NCBI GenBank assembly: GCA_963724495.1
Contig: CAVRUZ010000005.1
Span: 1-64,000, forward strand
DNA: 64,000 nt
Direction of reading: 5' to 3'
Source of the DNA: CAVRUZ01 sp963724495
GTDB lineage: Bacteria; Actinomycetota; Actinomycetes; Propionibacteriales; DAIQRJ01
Shown: positions 54,040 through 62,886 of the stretch, in pieces
How positions within the stretch are numbered: position 1 is the first letter of the stretch
Layout of the letters: every line of letters begins with the position of its first letter
Position numbers and translations under genes: made by a program
Notes under the pieces: generated by a model
Seen by the model: only the letters and a program-made list of their open reading frames with translations
What the model was told of the DNA's origin: nothing
The model's database searches: none

Positions 54040-54552
54040 ATGACCGGATCGGATCCGTACGCGGGCGTCTGGACGCTTCAGGACCGCGGTCGCGCGCCGA
54101 GCACCGTCCGGCTCGCCGTTCTGCTGATGTTCGTCGGTGCAGTCGCCGCGCTGGTGGGCATCGGGGTCACGCTCACGAACATGGACCACATCCGCGAGCT
54201 GTTCGAGAACACCGTCCCCAAGATGGAACCCGACAAGATCGACAACGCGACCACCTTCGCGATCGTCGAACAGATCGTGCTCAATGCCCTACGCGCCGCG
54301 ATCTGGGTGGTGCTGGCCCTCTTCGTGCGCCAGGGGCGGCAATGGGCCCGCGTCGTCTCGACTCTGGCGGCCCTGGTCGGCGTGGCCCTGATCCTGCGCA
54401 GCATCGGGGAGACCCAGGAGATCGGGGCGATGATCGCCGGCTGGGGACAGGTCGCGTGCGGCGTGCTGGCGGTCGTTCTGATCTGGCTGCCACCGTCGAT
54501 GCGCTGGTTCCGGCCGCGCCAGGTCGTCGGTTTCGCCGCCCTCGACCGGTAG
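54040..54552 (+). CDS. Four-helix membrane protein, unknown function
   Basis: The 170-residue protein has four predicted membrane helices (AVLLMFVGAVAALVGIGVTL; IVLNALRAAIWVVLALFV; VVSTLAALVGVALILRSI; GWGQVACGVLAVVLIWLP) and a short loop after helix 1 containing MDHIRELFENTVPKMEPDK. No family is recognised. The last 264 bases are antisense to the C-terminal extension of the LLM oxidoreductase frame; the coding look of the helices favours this gene in the overlap. Confidence 0.65.
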   Translation: MTGSDPYAGVWTLQDRGRAPSTVRLAVLLMFVGAVAALVGIGVTLTNMDHIRELFENTVPKMEPDKIDNATTFAIVEQIVLNALRAAIWVVLALFVRQGRQWARVVSTLAALVGVALILRSIGETQEIGAMIAGWGQVACGVLAVVLIWLPPSMRWFRPRQVVGFAALDR

Positions 54553-55677
54553 GCCGCCGCGAACACCAGCGCCAGACAGGCACCAGCCAGCCGGGTCGGC
54601 CCGACGTATGCCCATATGTCCGGATCCGGGCGTCGCGGCTGCATGTTTGGCGTCGACGTCGAGCCGTGAGCCGAAGCCGTCGATCAGCCCGGCTGACCTC
54701 AGCGCACGGATCGCCGGTGCGACCTCGCTCCCGAGCAGCGCGATAGCGCGCAATGCCTCAGCCTGCTCAGGGCCGGCATGGCCGAACTGGAGCAGGACCT
54801 CGTCGCAACTGCAGACAGCCGGATCGGCGAGCAGGGTCTCGACGACCTTCGCGGGCGCACCGAACGCACCAAGGCCGGCGTCGAGATACTCCTCCAGCGT
54901 CCACGGCTCCTGGCCGTCGCGGGCGCGAGCCCGGTTGATCTGGCCGACCTGGAACGTGAGCTCGTCGCCGATCTCCGCGGCCACGTCGCCGACCGTTGGA
55001 TACACCAGCCGCGACAACGCGACCCGGCCACGGAAGTCGGGCGGGCAGGCCGCCCGATACCGGTCGATCGTCTCGGCCTGCTCGGCGGCAATGACGCCGG
55101 GCGCGAGCTTGGGCAGCAGCAGGTGGCATCGCTGACCTGCAGCCTGCTCGGCCCGTTCCGCGGAGAACACGCCCTGCCACAGCGGGACGCTGGTCCCGGG
55201 CGGCCAGATCCGGTGACCGTGCGGAAGCTGGTCCCCCGCAAGGGATGACTGCAGGACGGCGAGGTGCGTCGCCATCAGTTCGGACCTGTCCTCCGGAGCC
55301 ACGCCCAGCTCGGCGAACACGGCCGGTTCGGTCCCGGAGCCCAGGCCGAGTTCGAGCCGCCCGCCCGAGAGCACCTGCAGCACGGCCGCGTCCTCGGCCA
55401 GGCGAAGGGCCGGCTCGGCCGGCAGCACCACCACCGCTGTGCCGAGACGGATGCGGTCCGTTCGCCCGGCCAGAGCCGTGAGGAACAGCAGCGGCGACGG
55501 AAGCCGACCCGTCACGATGCCGGCCGATTCGGCGAAGTGGTGCTGCGCCACCCACGCCGAGTCAAGCCCGACCTGTTCCACCGCGACCAGCTGGGCCAGG
55601 GTGTCGCGCAGCAGGTCGGCGGCCGGCCGATCCGCACCCAGGTAGGCGAAGAAGCCGACGGCAGGCACGGACGGCAT
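54289..55677 (-). CDS. LLM-class flavin-dependent oxidoreductase with suspicious C-terminal extension
   Basis: Residues 1-335 read as a bacterial luciferase-like monooxygenase: AVGFFAYLGADRPAADLLRD, AWVAQHHFAESAGI, RLGTAVVVLPAEPALRLAED, LSGGRLELGLGSGTEP and FGAPAKVVETLL. Flavin is probably FMN or F420. After about RSAGLIDGF (near 54680) the frame runs on for another 115 codons in arginine/glutamine-rich text that is antisense to the membrane gene at 54040-54552. The true end is likely near 54600-54680, the normal stop having been lost by a frameshift or mutation. Confidence 0.75.
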   Translation of the reverse strand: MPSVPAVGFFAYLGADRPAADLLRDTLAQLVAVEQVGLDSAWVAQHHFAESAGIVTGRLPSPLLFLTALAGRTDRIRLGTAVVVLPAEPALRLAEDAAVLQVLSGGRLELGLGSGTEPAVFAELGVAPEDRSELMATHLAVLQSSLAGDQLPHGHRIWPPGTSVPLWQGVFSAERAEQAAGQRCHLLLPKLAPGVIAAEQAETIDRYRAACPPDFRGRVALSRLVYPTVGDVAAEIGDELTFQVGQINRARARDGQEPWTLEEYLDAGLGAFGAPAKVVETLLADPAVCSCDEVLLQFGHAGPEQAEALRAIALLGSEVAPAIRALRSAGLIDGFGSRLDVDAKHAAATPGSGHMGIRRADPAGWCLSGAGVRGGLPVEGGETDDLARPEPAHRRWQPDQNDRQHAARDLSPAGDHRPDLLGLPDAAQDQGHADQGRQSRDDAGPLPPLAHEEGQHHPDRGA

Positions 55678-55712
55678 CGTAGGAGCCGCGGGCAGATGGC
55701 AGGGTGAGGGCC

Positions 55713-57026
55713 ATGGAGCGCTACACGACCGTCCACGAACTCCTCCGGCACGAACTGGCCCAACGGGCCGAGTCGGGGTTCGAGATCAGCCGGATCGCCG
55801 AGGCCGCCGGCGACATCGAGTCGCTCAGCCAACCCGAGGCTGCCGGGCTCCTGGACCGCCTCGCGGTCGCGCCACCCGTTCAGGACTGGCCGTATGTGGA
55901 GCCGTCCGATCTGGCCGACATCGAAGCCGAGTGGCCGGACGGCGGGCCGAAGGACGCGGACTCCCTCCCAGCCGACGTGGACGAGCGGATCGCCGGTGGC
56001 TGGCGCGGCCGTGTCTCCGGCAACTGCCTGGGCAAGCCCGTCGAGCAGGGGCACCGCGATCTGGATCGGCTCAAGGGCTACCTGGTCGCGACGGGGAACT
56101 ACCCGATCAGCGACTACGTCAGCGAGCTGACGCCCAACGACCAGGAGATCAGGCTGGGCAGCCCCGGTGCCGTCAAGGGCGCGATCACCGCGGTGCCGCG
56201 CGACGACGACGTCGACTACACGATCCTCACCCTGCACCTTCTGGAGCGCTTCGGTGCGGGGCTGACCACGGGCGACGTCGCCCAGTCCTGGCTGGACCTG
56301 CTGCCCTATCACGCCACCTACACAGCGGAACGGGCCACGTACCACAACCTCGTCGCCGGCCTGGCTCCCGAAGTGGCGGCCTTCCCGGACAACCCGTACC
56401 GAGAGTGGATCGGCGCGCAGATTCGCGGTGACCTCTACGGGTTCGTCCACCCCGGTCGGCCGGCGGCTGCGGCCCGGATGGCCTATCGCGACGCCCGGCT
56501 TTCGCATGTGGCGAACGGCATCTACGGCGAGATGTGGGTTGCCGCGTTCGTGGCCGCAGCGTTCACCAGCCCCACCATCGCCGACGCCTTCGACGTGGCT
56601 CTCACGGTGGTGCCGGGTCGGTCCCGGCTGGCCGAAGCCCTTCGCTGGGTCAGGGCGGAACAGCTGGCCGGCAAGGGCTTCGAGCGGCTCGCCCGGGACG
56701 TGCACACCCGCTACGCCGACCTCCATTGGGTGCACACGGTGAACAACGCCGCGATCCTGTCGACCGCACTGCTCACGTCCGGCGACGACTTCACCACGGC
56801 CATCGGCCAGACCGTCGCGGGCGGCCTCGACACCGACAGCAGCGGAGCCAACGCAGGTGCGATCGCCGGCGTGTTCGCCTCCGATGCCGGAGTTCCCGCA
56901 CACTGGACCGAACCATTCGGAGACCTGGTGCGCAGTGCCCTGTTCGGCTTCGACAAGCTCGCCCTGTCGGATCTGATTCGCCGAACCCAGGTCCTCGCCA
57001 CGACCTTCGCGACGGAGAACGCGTGA
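55713..57026 (+). CDS. ADP-ribosylglycohydrolase-family protein
   Basis: From ATG 55713 the protein is 437 residues. After an N-terminal part of about 80 residues, the conserved core reads RIAGGWRGRVSGNCLGKPVE, then VPRDDDVDYTILTLHLLERF (metal-binding T/D-D-D box), YHATYTAERATYHNLVAGL and finally VAGGLDTDSSGANAGAIAGV (the D-x-D-S/D-x-x-x-A metal motif of the family). Members remove ADP-ribose from proteins or small molecules, or bind it. It diverges from the LLM gene and overlaps the SdpI start. Confidence 0.87.
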   Translation: MERYTTVHELLRHELAQRAESGFEISRIAEAAGDIESLSQPEAAGLLDRLAVAPPVQDWPYVEPSDLADIEAEWPDGGPKDADSLPADVDERIAGGWRGRVSGNCLGKPVEQGHRDLDRLKGYLVATGNYPISDYVSELTPNDQEIRLGSPGAVKGAITAVPRDDDVDYTILTLHLLERFGAGLTTGDVAQSWLDLLPYHATYTAERATYHNLVAGLAPEVAAFPDNPYREWIGAQIRGDLYGFVHPGRPAAAARMAYRDARLSHVANGIYGEMWVAAFVAAAFTSPTIADAFDVALTVVPGRSRLAEALRWVRAEQLAGKGFERLARDVHTRYADLHWVHTVNNAAILSTALLTSGDDFTTAIGQTVAGGLDTDSSGANAGAIAGVFASDAGVPAHWTEPFGDLVRSALFGFDKLALSDLIRRTQVLATTFATENA

Positions 57027-57400
57027 CAGCACAGACCATCCTCGGCCCGGTTGTCATCGGCGTCCTGTTCATTGCCGGTGGCCTGGTCATGCTGGTGATC
57101 GCCACGCGGATTCGGGCCGGCAAGCTGCCGCGCAATCGGTGGGCGGGGATGCGAACCTCCGCAGCGATGCGGAGCGACGAGGCGTGGGACGCCGCCCAAC
57201 GCGCGACCTTGCCGTCTCTGTGGATCGGCGGCCCAGTGCTCATCGCTCTCGGTGCGGTGGATATCGGCATCGGACTCGCCGGCGGCCCTGACAGTTTGGT
57301 CATCGCCTTGAGCGTGGTCGCCATCGTCGTGGTGATCGCGATGGCGATCTTCCAACTGGTGAAGGGAACCGCCGCCGCGAACGCGGCGGATCCTGACTGA
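57023..57400 (+). CDS. SdpI-family membrane protein
   Basis: From GTG 57023, overlapping the previous stop (GTGA), the protein is 125 residues with three membrane helices (VVIGVLFIAGGLVMLVIATR and two later). The SdpI signature RNRWAGMRTSAAMRSDEAWDAAQR lies near residues 37-60. In Bacillus SdpI is an immunity and signalling protein; the actinobacterial versions are uncharacterised. Coupled translation with the ADP-ribosylglycohydrolase suggests cotranscription. Confidence 0.8.
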   Translation: MTAQTILGPVVIGVLFIAGGLVMLVIATRIRAGKLPRNRWAGMRTSAAMRSDEAWDAAQRATLPSLWIGGPVLIALGAVDIGIGLAGGPDSLVIALSVVAIVVVIAMAIFQLVKGTAAANAADPD

Positions 57401-57410
57401 CGCCGCCCTC

Positions 57411-58379
57411 ATGCTGCTGCCCGCGGTGCTGAGCGACCGGCTGGAGCGCGAGCTTCGTCGGTTCCCGGCAGGAGCCGCGCAGGCGACCGTGGAGAGACTG
57501 ATCGCGCAGTATCGCAGCGGATCGGCGCCCGATCACCTGATCATCGGCGGCGACGTGGAGGCTGCGGTCTACGCCGCCTACCGGATGCCCGCCACGTACG
57601 CCGCCGCCACTGCCGCGATGGCGGCGACTGCGGTGGCGCAGCCCGGTCTCGCACCCACTCGACTGCTCGATGTCGGCGGCGGCACGGGTGCCGCGCTCTG
57701 GGCGGCCGCCAGGATCTGGCCCTCGCTGCACACAGCCGTGGTGGTCGACGGAGCCTCTCCGGCGCTGCGCCTGGGTCGCGAGCTGGCCGAGGCAGCCGAC
57801 GCGGCTGTGGTCCGGACGGCGGAGTGGCGTGCCGTGCAGCTGCCTGGCGACCTGACGGTCGGGCCCGACGACTTCGTCACCGTCTCGTACGTGCTCGGGG
57901 AGCTCGAAACAGCCGAGCAGAACAACCTCGTCGATCGGGTCAGCCGAGCCGGGACAGTCGTGCTGATCGAGCCTGGAACACCGGCCGGCTATCTCCGCTT
58001 GATGTCCGCACGCGCCCGTCTTCTCGAAGCAGGGCTGCGAATCGTCGCTCCCTGCCCCGTCCAGACCCCCTGCCCACTGAGGGCAGGCGACTGGTGCCAC
58101 TTCTCGGCCCGGGTCGCGCGCTCAGCGCTGCATCGCCGGCTCAAAGGCGCCGACCTCGGCCACGAGGACGAGAAGTACAGCTACGTGGCGGCAACGCGGC
58201 TTCCGCCCGAAGTGCCGCCGGCAGCCCGGGTGCTCCGCCATCCGGCGCAACGAAAGGGACTCGTCACGTTGCAGCTCTGCACGCGCGACGGGCTCGAGAC
58301 CCGGTTGGTCGGAAAGAGCCAGGGCGAGACCTACCGACGGGCCCGCCGCACCAACTGGGGAGACTCGTTCGACGTCTGA
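57411..58379 (+). CDS. Rsm22-family (METTL17-like) methyltransferase
   Basis: The 322-residue protein has RMPATYAAATAAMAA, then the SAM-binding RLLDVGGGTGAALWAAARIW, VTVSYVLGELE and VLIEPGTPAGY. The feature that fixes the family is APCPVQTPCPLRAGDWCHFS, a cysteine cluster that holds an iron-sulfur cluster in mitochondrial METTL17/Rsm22. Bacterial members are thought to act in small-ribosomal-subunit assembly. It ends with GLVTLQLCTRDG and RRTNWGDSF. A possible kinase-like gene follows 24 bases later. Confidence 0.85.
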   Translation: MLLPAVLSDRLERELRRFPAGAAQATVERLIAQYRSGSAPDHLIIGGDVEAAVYAAYRMPATYAAATAAMAATAVAQPGLAPTRLLDVGGGTGAALWAAARIWPSLHTAVVVDGASPALRLGRELAEAADAAVVRTAEWRAVQLPGDLTVGPDDFVTVSYVLGELETAEQNNLVDRVSRAGTVVLIEPGTPAGYLRLMSARARLLEAGLRIVAPCPVQTPCPLRAGDWCHFSARVARSALHRRLKGADLGHEDEKYSYVAATRLPPEVPPAARVLRHPAQRKGLVTLQLCTRDGLETRLVGKSQGETYRRARRTNWGDSFDV

Positions 58380-58403
58380 CCACGAGCCGACAGGAGCCGC
58401 CCC

Positions 58404-59261
58404 ATGCCGGTGGACCAGTCCCTGCTGGTGCCCCTCTCCGACTCCGCGATCGCCGATGCGCTCGGCACCGTGGTCGCCGAGCGCGTAGACGTACACCGCT
58501 GGCCGCTGTCGTGCGTTCAACGATTGCTCCTCGAGGACGGCACGAGCCTTGCCTACAAGGCACAACTGCAGCCGAGCGTCGAGACGCGCTTCTATGCCGT
58601 GGCGCGGTCGCCACTGCTGTTGCCCGCCCGGGTTCTGTCGGAGGGGCCCTGCTCCCACCTGGTGCTCCCCTGGGTGTCCCGACCGAGCCTGGCCGAGCAG
58701 AAGCTGCCCGCAGCCGAACTCGCCGCGACGGTCGGCGCACTCAGCCGGGAGATCGCGGCGATCGAGGGCGACCTCCCGACCTACCTCGACCTCGGCTCCG
58801 CAACTGGCATCCAGGCCATATCCGAAAGAGTGCTCGCCATGGCATCGGTTCTGGTCGGCGACGGACGACTGCCCTCGCTGGCAGCCGATGACCTCGCGTT
58901 CGTGTCCGACTGGGTCGGCCGGCCCTCGGTGGTGCACGCCCTCACCACCGATCGCGTCTTCACCAACGGCGACCTGACGGCCAACCAGGTCTTCGTGCCG
59001 GAGGCCGGCACACCGCACCACACGGTGGTCGACTGGCAGCGGCCGGTCTGGGCGACCGCAGGGGTGGACGTGGTCAGCGCCCTGATGGATGCCGGGCACG
59101 ACCCCGCCAACCACGTCGACTGGCCGCCGATCGGTGCCTACTGGCTGCAGTTGCTGCACTGGGCGGTCACCGCACAGCACGACTTCTTCCCAGATCAGGG
59201 CTGGCCGGTCTTCGACCACTGGTCGACGCAGGCGGTGGCGGGCCTTCGGGCGATTGCCTAG
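58404..59261 (+). CDS. APH-fold phosphotransferase-like protein
   Basis: The 285-residue protein has the degenerate kinase pattern of small-molecule phosphotransferases: RLLLEDGTSLAYKAQLQ (lysine), LVLPWVSRP (hinge), VFTNGDLTANQVFV (GDL-x-x-x-N catalytic loop with Asn before Gly instead of His) and TVVDWQRPVW (metal Asp). The missing His in the HGD box may lower or alter activity. It follows the Rsm22 gene closely; function unknown. Confidence 0.7.
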   Translation: MPVDQSLLVPLSDSAIADALGTVVAERVDVHRWPLSCVQRLLLEDGTSLAYKAQLQPSVETRFYAVARSPLLLPARVLSEGPCSHLVLPWVSRPSLAEQKLPAAELAATVGALSREIAAIEGDLPTYLDLGSATGIQAISERVLAMASVLVGDGRLPSLAADDLAFVSDWVGRPSVVHALTTDRVFTNGDLTANQVFVPEAGTPHHTVVDWQRPVWATAGVDVVSALMDAGHDPANHVDWPPIGAYWLQLLHWAVTAQHDFFPDQGWPVFDHWSTQAVAGLRAIA

Positions 59262-59376
59262 CGGCGGCGCGCGACGAGCAGGGGTAATGGCATCGCCGGA
59301 TCACGATCGCCACGTCAAGCCCCGACCAGACCTTGTGAGGCACCCCGGTCGGCTGTCACAGTCGTAGCCGGGGCCG

Positions 59377-59907
59377 ATGGAGGATGCCGCCATGGCGTTG
59401 CTGTCCGAGTCGATACGACCTCAGGCGAGGAGTCTCCCCGCCCTGGTGGCCGCGGCGCTCGTCGTTATCGTCGTCTTCGCGGGGCCGGCCATCAACTCGT
59501 GGTCGTCGTCGAGGAGCCCGGCCGCAGCCGACCCGCCAGCGGACAGACCGGTCGTCGACTTCTGGGGTGTCAGCCTGTTCGCTCGCGACGGCCTGACCGC
59601 CGAGGTCACGCCTTCCCGGGCCGTGGAAGCGGTGCGCAGAGCCGGGAACGGCCGGCTCGACCATGCGCGGGCGACCACTGTCGCGCTGATGCTTGCCCAT
59701 GATCGCGAACCTGGAGTGGGACTCGGACTCGAGAACCAGAACGTCTACTACGTCGTGACCCACGAACGCATTCCCGGGGCCAGGCGATCCGCCGGCCCGA
59801 TGCCCAACAGCAACGGCATGGCGATGGCCGACTGCGCCACGTTCGCCCTCGTCGACGCCACGAGCGCGACGCTGTTGGGCGAGATGCATTTCAGCTGCCG
59901 CTGGTGA
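59377..59907 (+). CDS. Membrane-anchored extracytoplasmic protein, unknown
   Basis: The 176-residue protein has one N-terminal membrane anchor (LPALVAAALVVIVVFAGPAI) and an outside domain with WGVSLFARDGLTAEVTPSRA, YYVVTHERIPGARRSAG and ATLLGEMHFSC. A single cysteine pair (ADCATFALV and FSCRW) could form a disulfide. ATG 59392 is an alternative start. No family recognised. Confidence 0.55.
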   Translation: MEDAAMALLSESIRPQARSLPALVAAALVVIVVFAGPAINSWSSSRSPAAADPPADRPVVDFWGVSLFARDGLTAEVTPSRAVEAVRRAGNGRLDHARATTVALMLAHDREPGVGLGLENQNVYYVVTHERIPGARRSAGPMPNSNGMAMADCATFALVDATSATLLGEMHFSCRW

Positions 59908-59957
59908 ACCGAGCGCGAGGTTGAGCTATCCGGCTTCGCGCAGGACCCGGTAGCCGC

Positions 59958-60986
59958 TCAGATGGTGATGGCGGTCTTGCCTCGCGCTTGTCCGGCCAAC
60001 AGGTGGCGCATGGCCTCGGGTACCTCGTCCAGTGGATAGGTGGCGCCAACGCTCGGCGTGACTGTTCCCGCGTCAACGAAGGTGACAAGGCGCTCCAGGT
60101 CCTCGGGTCGCTGCCGGGCGATGAACGTGGTCAGCCGTTGCTTGACCAACGGTGACACCAGCAGGGCCCGGACCTGTCGACCCATTCCGGTCCAGCGGCC
60201 GCCGCCCTCTCCGCCGACGATGATCGCCGTTCCGGTGGGCGTGAGCGCCTGCCTTAGTCGTGCAAGCGCAGCGTCCCCACCGATGTCGAGGATCAGGTCG
60301 TAGCGGGCGGTTCCATCGGCGAAGTCATTGCTGGTGTAGTCGATCACCCGGTCGGCACCGAGCGAACGCACGAGGTCGACCTTGGCCGTGCTGCACACCG
60401 CGGTCACATCCGCGCCGAGTGCCTTGGCCATTTGCACGGCGTAGCTGCCCACGCCACCCGAGGCTCCGATGATCAGCACCTTCTGGCCAGCCTGGATCTT
60501 CCCGTAGTCGGTGAGGGCGAGCAGCGCTGTCACACCCGATACGGGAAGCACCGCTGCCTGCTCGAAGGTGAGAGTGGGCGGCTTGCGGGTGAGCCGGTCC
60601 TGGCGGGCCGTGGCGTACTCGGCGAAGGTCCCCTTTCCGAACCCGAACACCTCGTCGCCAATGGACCACCTCGTCACGTCAGCGCCAACGGCAACGACTG
60701 TGCCTGCCACATCGAGTCCCGGAACGGGATTGCGCGGTCCTGGAATGCCGAACGCGAGGCGACCCAAGTAGGGCAGACCCGTCATCTGGTGCCACACACC
60801 GCGGTCGAGTCCCGCCGCGTTCACACGTAGGAGCACTTCGTTGCCGCCGACCTCGGGCCGGGCGACCTCGGCGATGCGCAAGACGTCGACGCTGCCGTAG
60901 GCATCCTGCACGATGGCGCGCATCGTCTTCGCTGTCTCTGTCGGACCGTTCACGTCGGCGGCTCCCGAGCTCGCTTGCGTTGCCAT
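59958..60986 (-). CDS. Zinc-independent quinone-oxidoreductase-type MDR dehydrogenase
   Basis: The 342-residue protein has a GroES-like N-domain (EVLLRVNAAGLDRGVWH, PGLDVAGTVVAVGADV) and a Rossmann domain (VLIIGASGGVGSYAVQMAKA for NADPH). The catalytic cysteine and structural zinc cysteines of zinc alcohol dehydrogenases are absent, so it is of the quinone oxidoreductase type. It is divergent from a TetR gene, and the inverted repeat between them is the probable shared operator. Confidence 0.87.
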   Translation of the reverse strand: MATQASSGAADVNGPTETAKTMRAIVQDAYGSVDVLRIAEVARPEVGGNEVLLRVNAAGLDRGVWHQMTGLPYLGRLAFGIPGPRNPVPGLDVAGTVVAVGADVTRWSIGDEVFGFGKGTFAEYATARQDRLTRKPPTLTFEQAAVLPVSGVTALLALTDYGKIQAGQKVLIIGASGGVGSYAVQMAKALGADVTAVCSTAKVDLVRSLGADRVIDYTSNDFADGTARYDLILDIGGDAALARLRQALTPTGTAIIVGGEGGGRWTGMGRQVRALLVSPLVKQRLTTFIARQRPEDLERLVTFVDAGTVTPSVGATYPLDEVPEAMRHLLAGQARGKTAITI

Positions 60987-61023
60987 GACCTGTTCCCTTC
61001 ACCGGGATGGGAACACCCATCGC

Positions 61024-61052
61024 ACTTAGTACGAGAGGATAGCGTACTAAGT
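61024..61052. promoter_or_regulatory. Probable TetR operator
   Basis: acttagtacg (61024-61033) and cgtactaagt (61043-61052) are perfect 10-base inverted repeats with a 9-base spacer, centred between the divergent dehydrogenase and TetR genes. This is the classic layout for a TetR repressor controlling its neighbour and itself. Confidence 0.85.
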
Positions 61053-61077
61053 ACGAGACTGCTAGCGTCAGGTCACG

Positions 61078-61794
61078 ATGACCAGCCCAGCTGACGCAAA
61101 GAGCGACGGTCGAGTGCCGTTGAGCCGTGACCGGGTCCTGCACGGGGCCATCGCGGTCGCAGACGCCCAGGGCATCGGGTCGCTGACCATCCGGTCACTT
61201 GCGCAGGAGCTGGGCGCCAAGCCGATGTCGCTCTATCACTATGTGCGTAACAAGGACGAGATCCTCGACGGCATCGTCGATCTCGTCTTCGGTGAGTTCG
61301 ATCTGCCGGAGCCCGGCGGAGAATGGCGCGCGGAGATGCGACGCCGCGCGAACTCCGCTCGCCGCGTGCTCAGGCGCCATCCGTGGGCGATCGCCCTGCT
61401 GCAGTCGCGCACCAATCCCGGGCCGGCGACGCTGCGCCATCACGACGCGATCATCGGCGCACTGCGAGGCGCCGGGTTCTCGGTGGCCATGACCGCGCAC
61501 GCCTACGCCTTGATCGACAGCTACGTCTTCGGCTTCGCCCTGTCCGAAGCATCGCTCCCGATGAACGGACCGGAACCCGTCATCGAGGTCGCCGAACAGA
61601 TGTTTCAGCAGGTCTCAGCCGAGACCTACCCGCACCTCACCGAGTTCTCGATCGAGCACGTCCTCAAGCCGGCTACGACTACGGCGAGGAGTTCGAGTTC
61701 GGGTTGGACATCGTCCTCGAGGGTCTGGCGCGGTCGCTTCCTGCCGGCCGAAGGCGTCGGAAGGATGCGGCAGCACGACCTGCCTAGCTCGTAG
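61078..61794 (+). CDS. TetR-family repressor, C-terminus altered by a frameshift
   Basis: The N-terminus reads DRVLHGAIAVADAQGIGSLT, then IRSLAQELGAKPMSLYHYVR and NKDEILDGIVDLV, a standard TetR helix-turn-helix. The ligand domain is of the TetR_C type (HPWAIALLQSRTNPGPATL, AYALIDSYVFGFAL). After HVLKP (near 61672) the frame turns to serine-rich text. One more G in the gg at 61671 would continue as GYDYGEEFEFGLDIVLEGLA, the expected final helix, ending at 61787. The DNA-binding part is unaffected. Confidence 0.85.
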   Translation: MTSPADAKSDGRVPLSRDRVLHGAIAVADAQGIGSLTIRSLAQELGAKPMSLYHYVRNKDEILDGIVDLVFGEFDLPEPGGEWRAEMRRRANSARRVLRRHPWAIALLQSRTNPGPATLRHHDAIIGALRGAGFSVAMTAHAYALIDSYVFGFALSEASLPMNGPEPVIEVAEQMFQQVSAETYPHLTEFSIEHVLKPATTTARSSSSGWTSSSRVWRGRFLPAEGVGRMRQHDLPSS

Positions 61795-61796
61795 CG

Positions 61797-62147
61797 TCAG
61801 ACCGCGCGGACGAAGCCGAGCTCGTTTCCGTCCGGTTCCTTGATGGTGAACTTCCGGCTGCCGTAGGGCGTGTCGAACAGGGGCTCCACCACCTCAGCAC
61901 GGTCGCGAAGCTTCTCCCACCAGTGATCGACATCCGCGACGCTGAAGTTGCACCTCCCGGCGGCGGGCACGGGCTCGAGCACCGAGAGTGCGAACTGGGT
62001 CGGGCCGGTCTGGAAGTGGCAGTAGATCGGGTCGTCCGGCGGCCAGTGGCTCTCGGCGGGCAGTTCCAGGATCGACTCGTACCAGGCGATCGCACGGTCC
62101 AGGTCGCTCACATTGACCCGTACGTGCTCCAGTCGCGGCGCATCCAT
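61797..62147 (-). CDS. VOC-family (glyoxalase-like) protein
   Basis: The 116-residue single-module protein reads LEHVRVNVSDLDRAIAWYES, then PIYCHFQTGPTQFALSVLEP and a closing KFTIKEPDGNELGFVRA. The second half retains the glutamate in the last strand. Such proteins dimerise to form the metal site. Substrate unknown. It converges with the TetR gene, its stop a few bases from the other. Confidence 0.8.
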   Translation of the reverse strand: MDAPRLEHVRVNVSDLDRAIAWYESILELPAESHWPPDDPIYCHFQTGPTQFALSVLEPVPAAGRCNFSVADVDHWWEKLRDRAEVVEPLFDTPYGSRKFTIKEPDGNELGFVRAV

Positions 62148-62185
62148 GGCGACAACGTAGGGGACATCCCCGACATCGGATTCGG

Positions 62186-62737
62186 TCAGGGCGTGCGCCC
62201 GATGAAGCCGAGCATGCGGGTCTGCACATCGGCATCCTCGGGGACCTCGACGCGTGGGCCGTACTGCCCGCTCTGCCGCATCAGCTCTTCAACCGGCTCC
62301 ATGCCCCGGAGCAGTTCTTCGCACCTGGCCGGATCGAGATGCTCGTCCTGGCCGGTGGCTCGGGCCAGATCCCAGGTGTGCATGAAGACGTCGCCAGAGT
62401 AGAAATCGTGAATAGCGCGGTCGAGGGGGACGTCACCGACGTGCCGGTTGCTGAGGACTTTGTCGGCCGTAGCGGGGTCGTCGAGTAGGGCCTGGACGGC
62501 GTCGTTGTGCACTGCCCAGGCCTGCACCGGGTCGTCGTCGACCGACGGACCCTTGGGCAGATCGATGCCGGCGCCGGCCTCGAGGAAGGCCGGGAACCAC
62601 TCGACGAGGTGGCGCACCACATCGCGCGCGACCCAGCCGTCGACCGGTGCGGGGTTGTCCCAGGCGCCCGGCGAGACGCCGTTGACGCGTTCGGTGAACA
62701 CGCCGGCGATCGTGCGGTGCTCGTCTGCGTAGGACAC
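62186..62737 (-). CDS. TIGR03086-type mycothiol-dependent DinB-fold protein
   Basis: From GTG 62737 (agggagg a few bases upstream) the protein is 183 residues. It begins EHRTIAGVFTERVNGVSPGA and has WDNPAPVDGWVARDVVRHLV (first metal His) and HDFYSGDVFMHTWDLARATG (two more ligands). The family is the maleylpyruvate-isomerase-like, DinB four-helix group, whose members use mycothiol in actinobacteria. Exact substrate unknown. The longer frame to 62782 is less likely. Confidence 0.82.
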   Translation of the reverse strand: MSYADEHRTIAGVFTERVNGVSPGAWDNPAPVDGWVARDVVRHLVEWFPAFLEAGAGIDLPKGPSVDDDPVQAWAVHNDAVQALLDDPATADKVLSNRHVGDVPLDRAIHDFYSGDVFMHTWDLARATGQDEHLDPARCEELLRGMEPVEELMRQSGQYGPRVEVPEDADVQTRMLGFIGRTP

Positions 62738-62886
62738 GTGGGACCTCCCTGGGTGCCTGAGCATCCTGGCCGACTCCACCAAGCGGAGGCAAGGCCGGTC
62801 AGCGGGTACTAGGTCACTCGTGACCGTCGTCGAGGAGGCGGATTCGTCTCCGTCAAAATCGCTCTCAGGCAGCGAGCTGGGACCTT

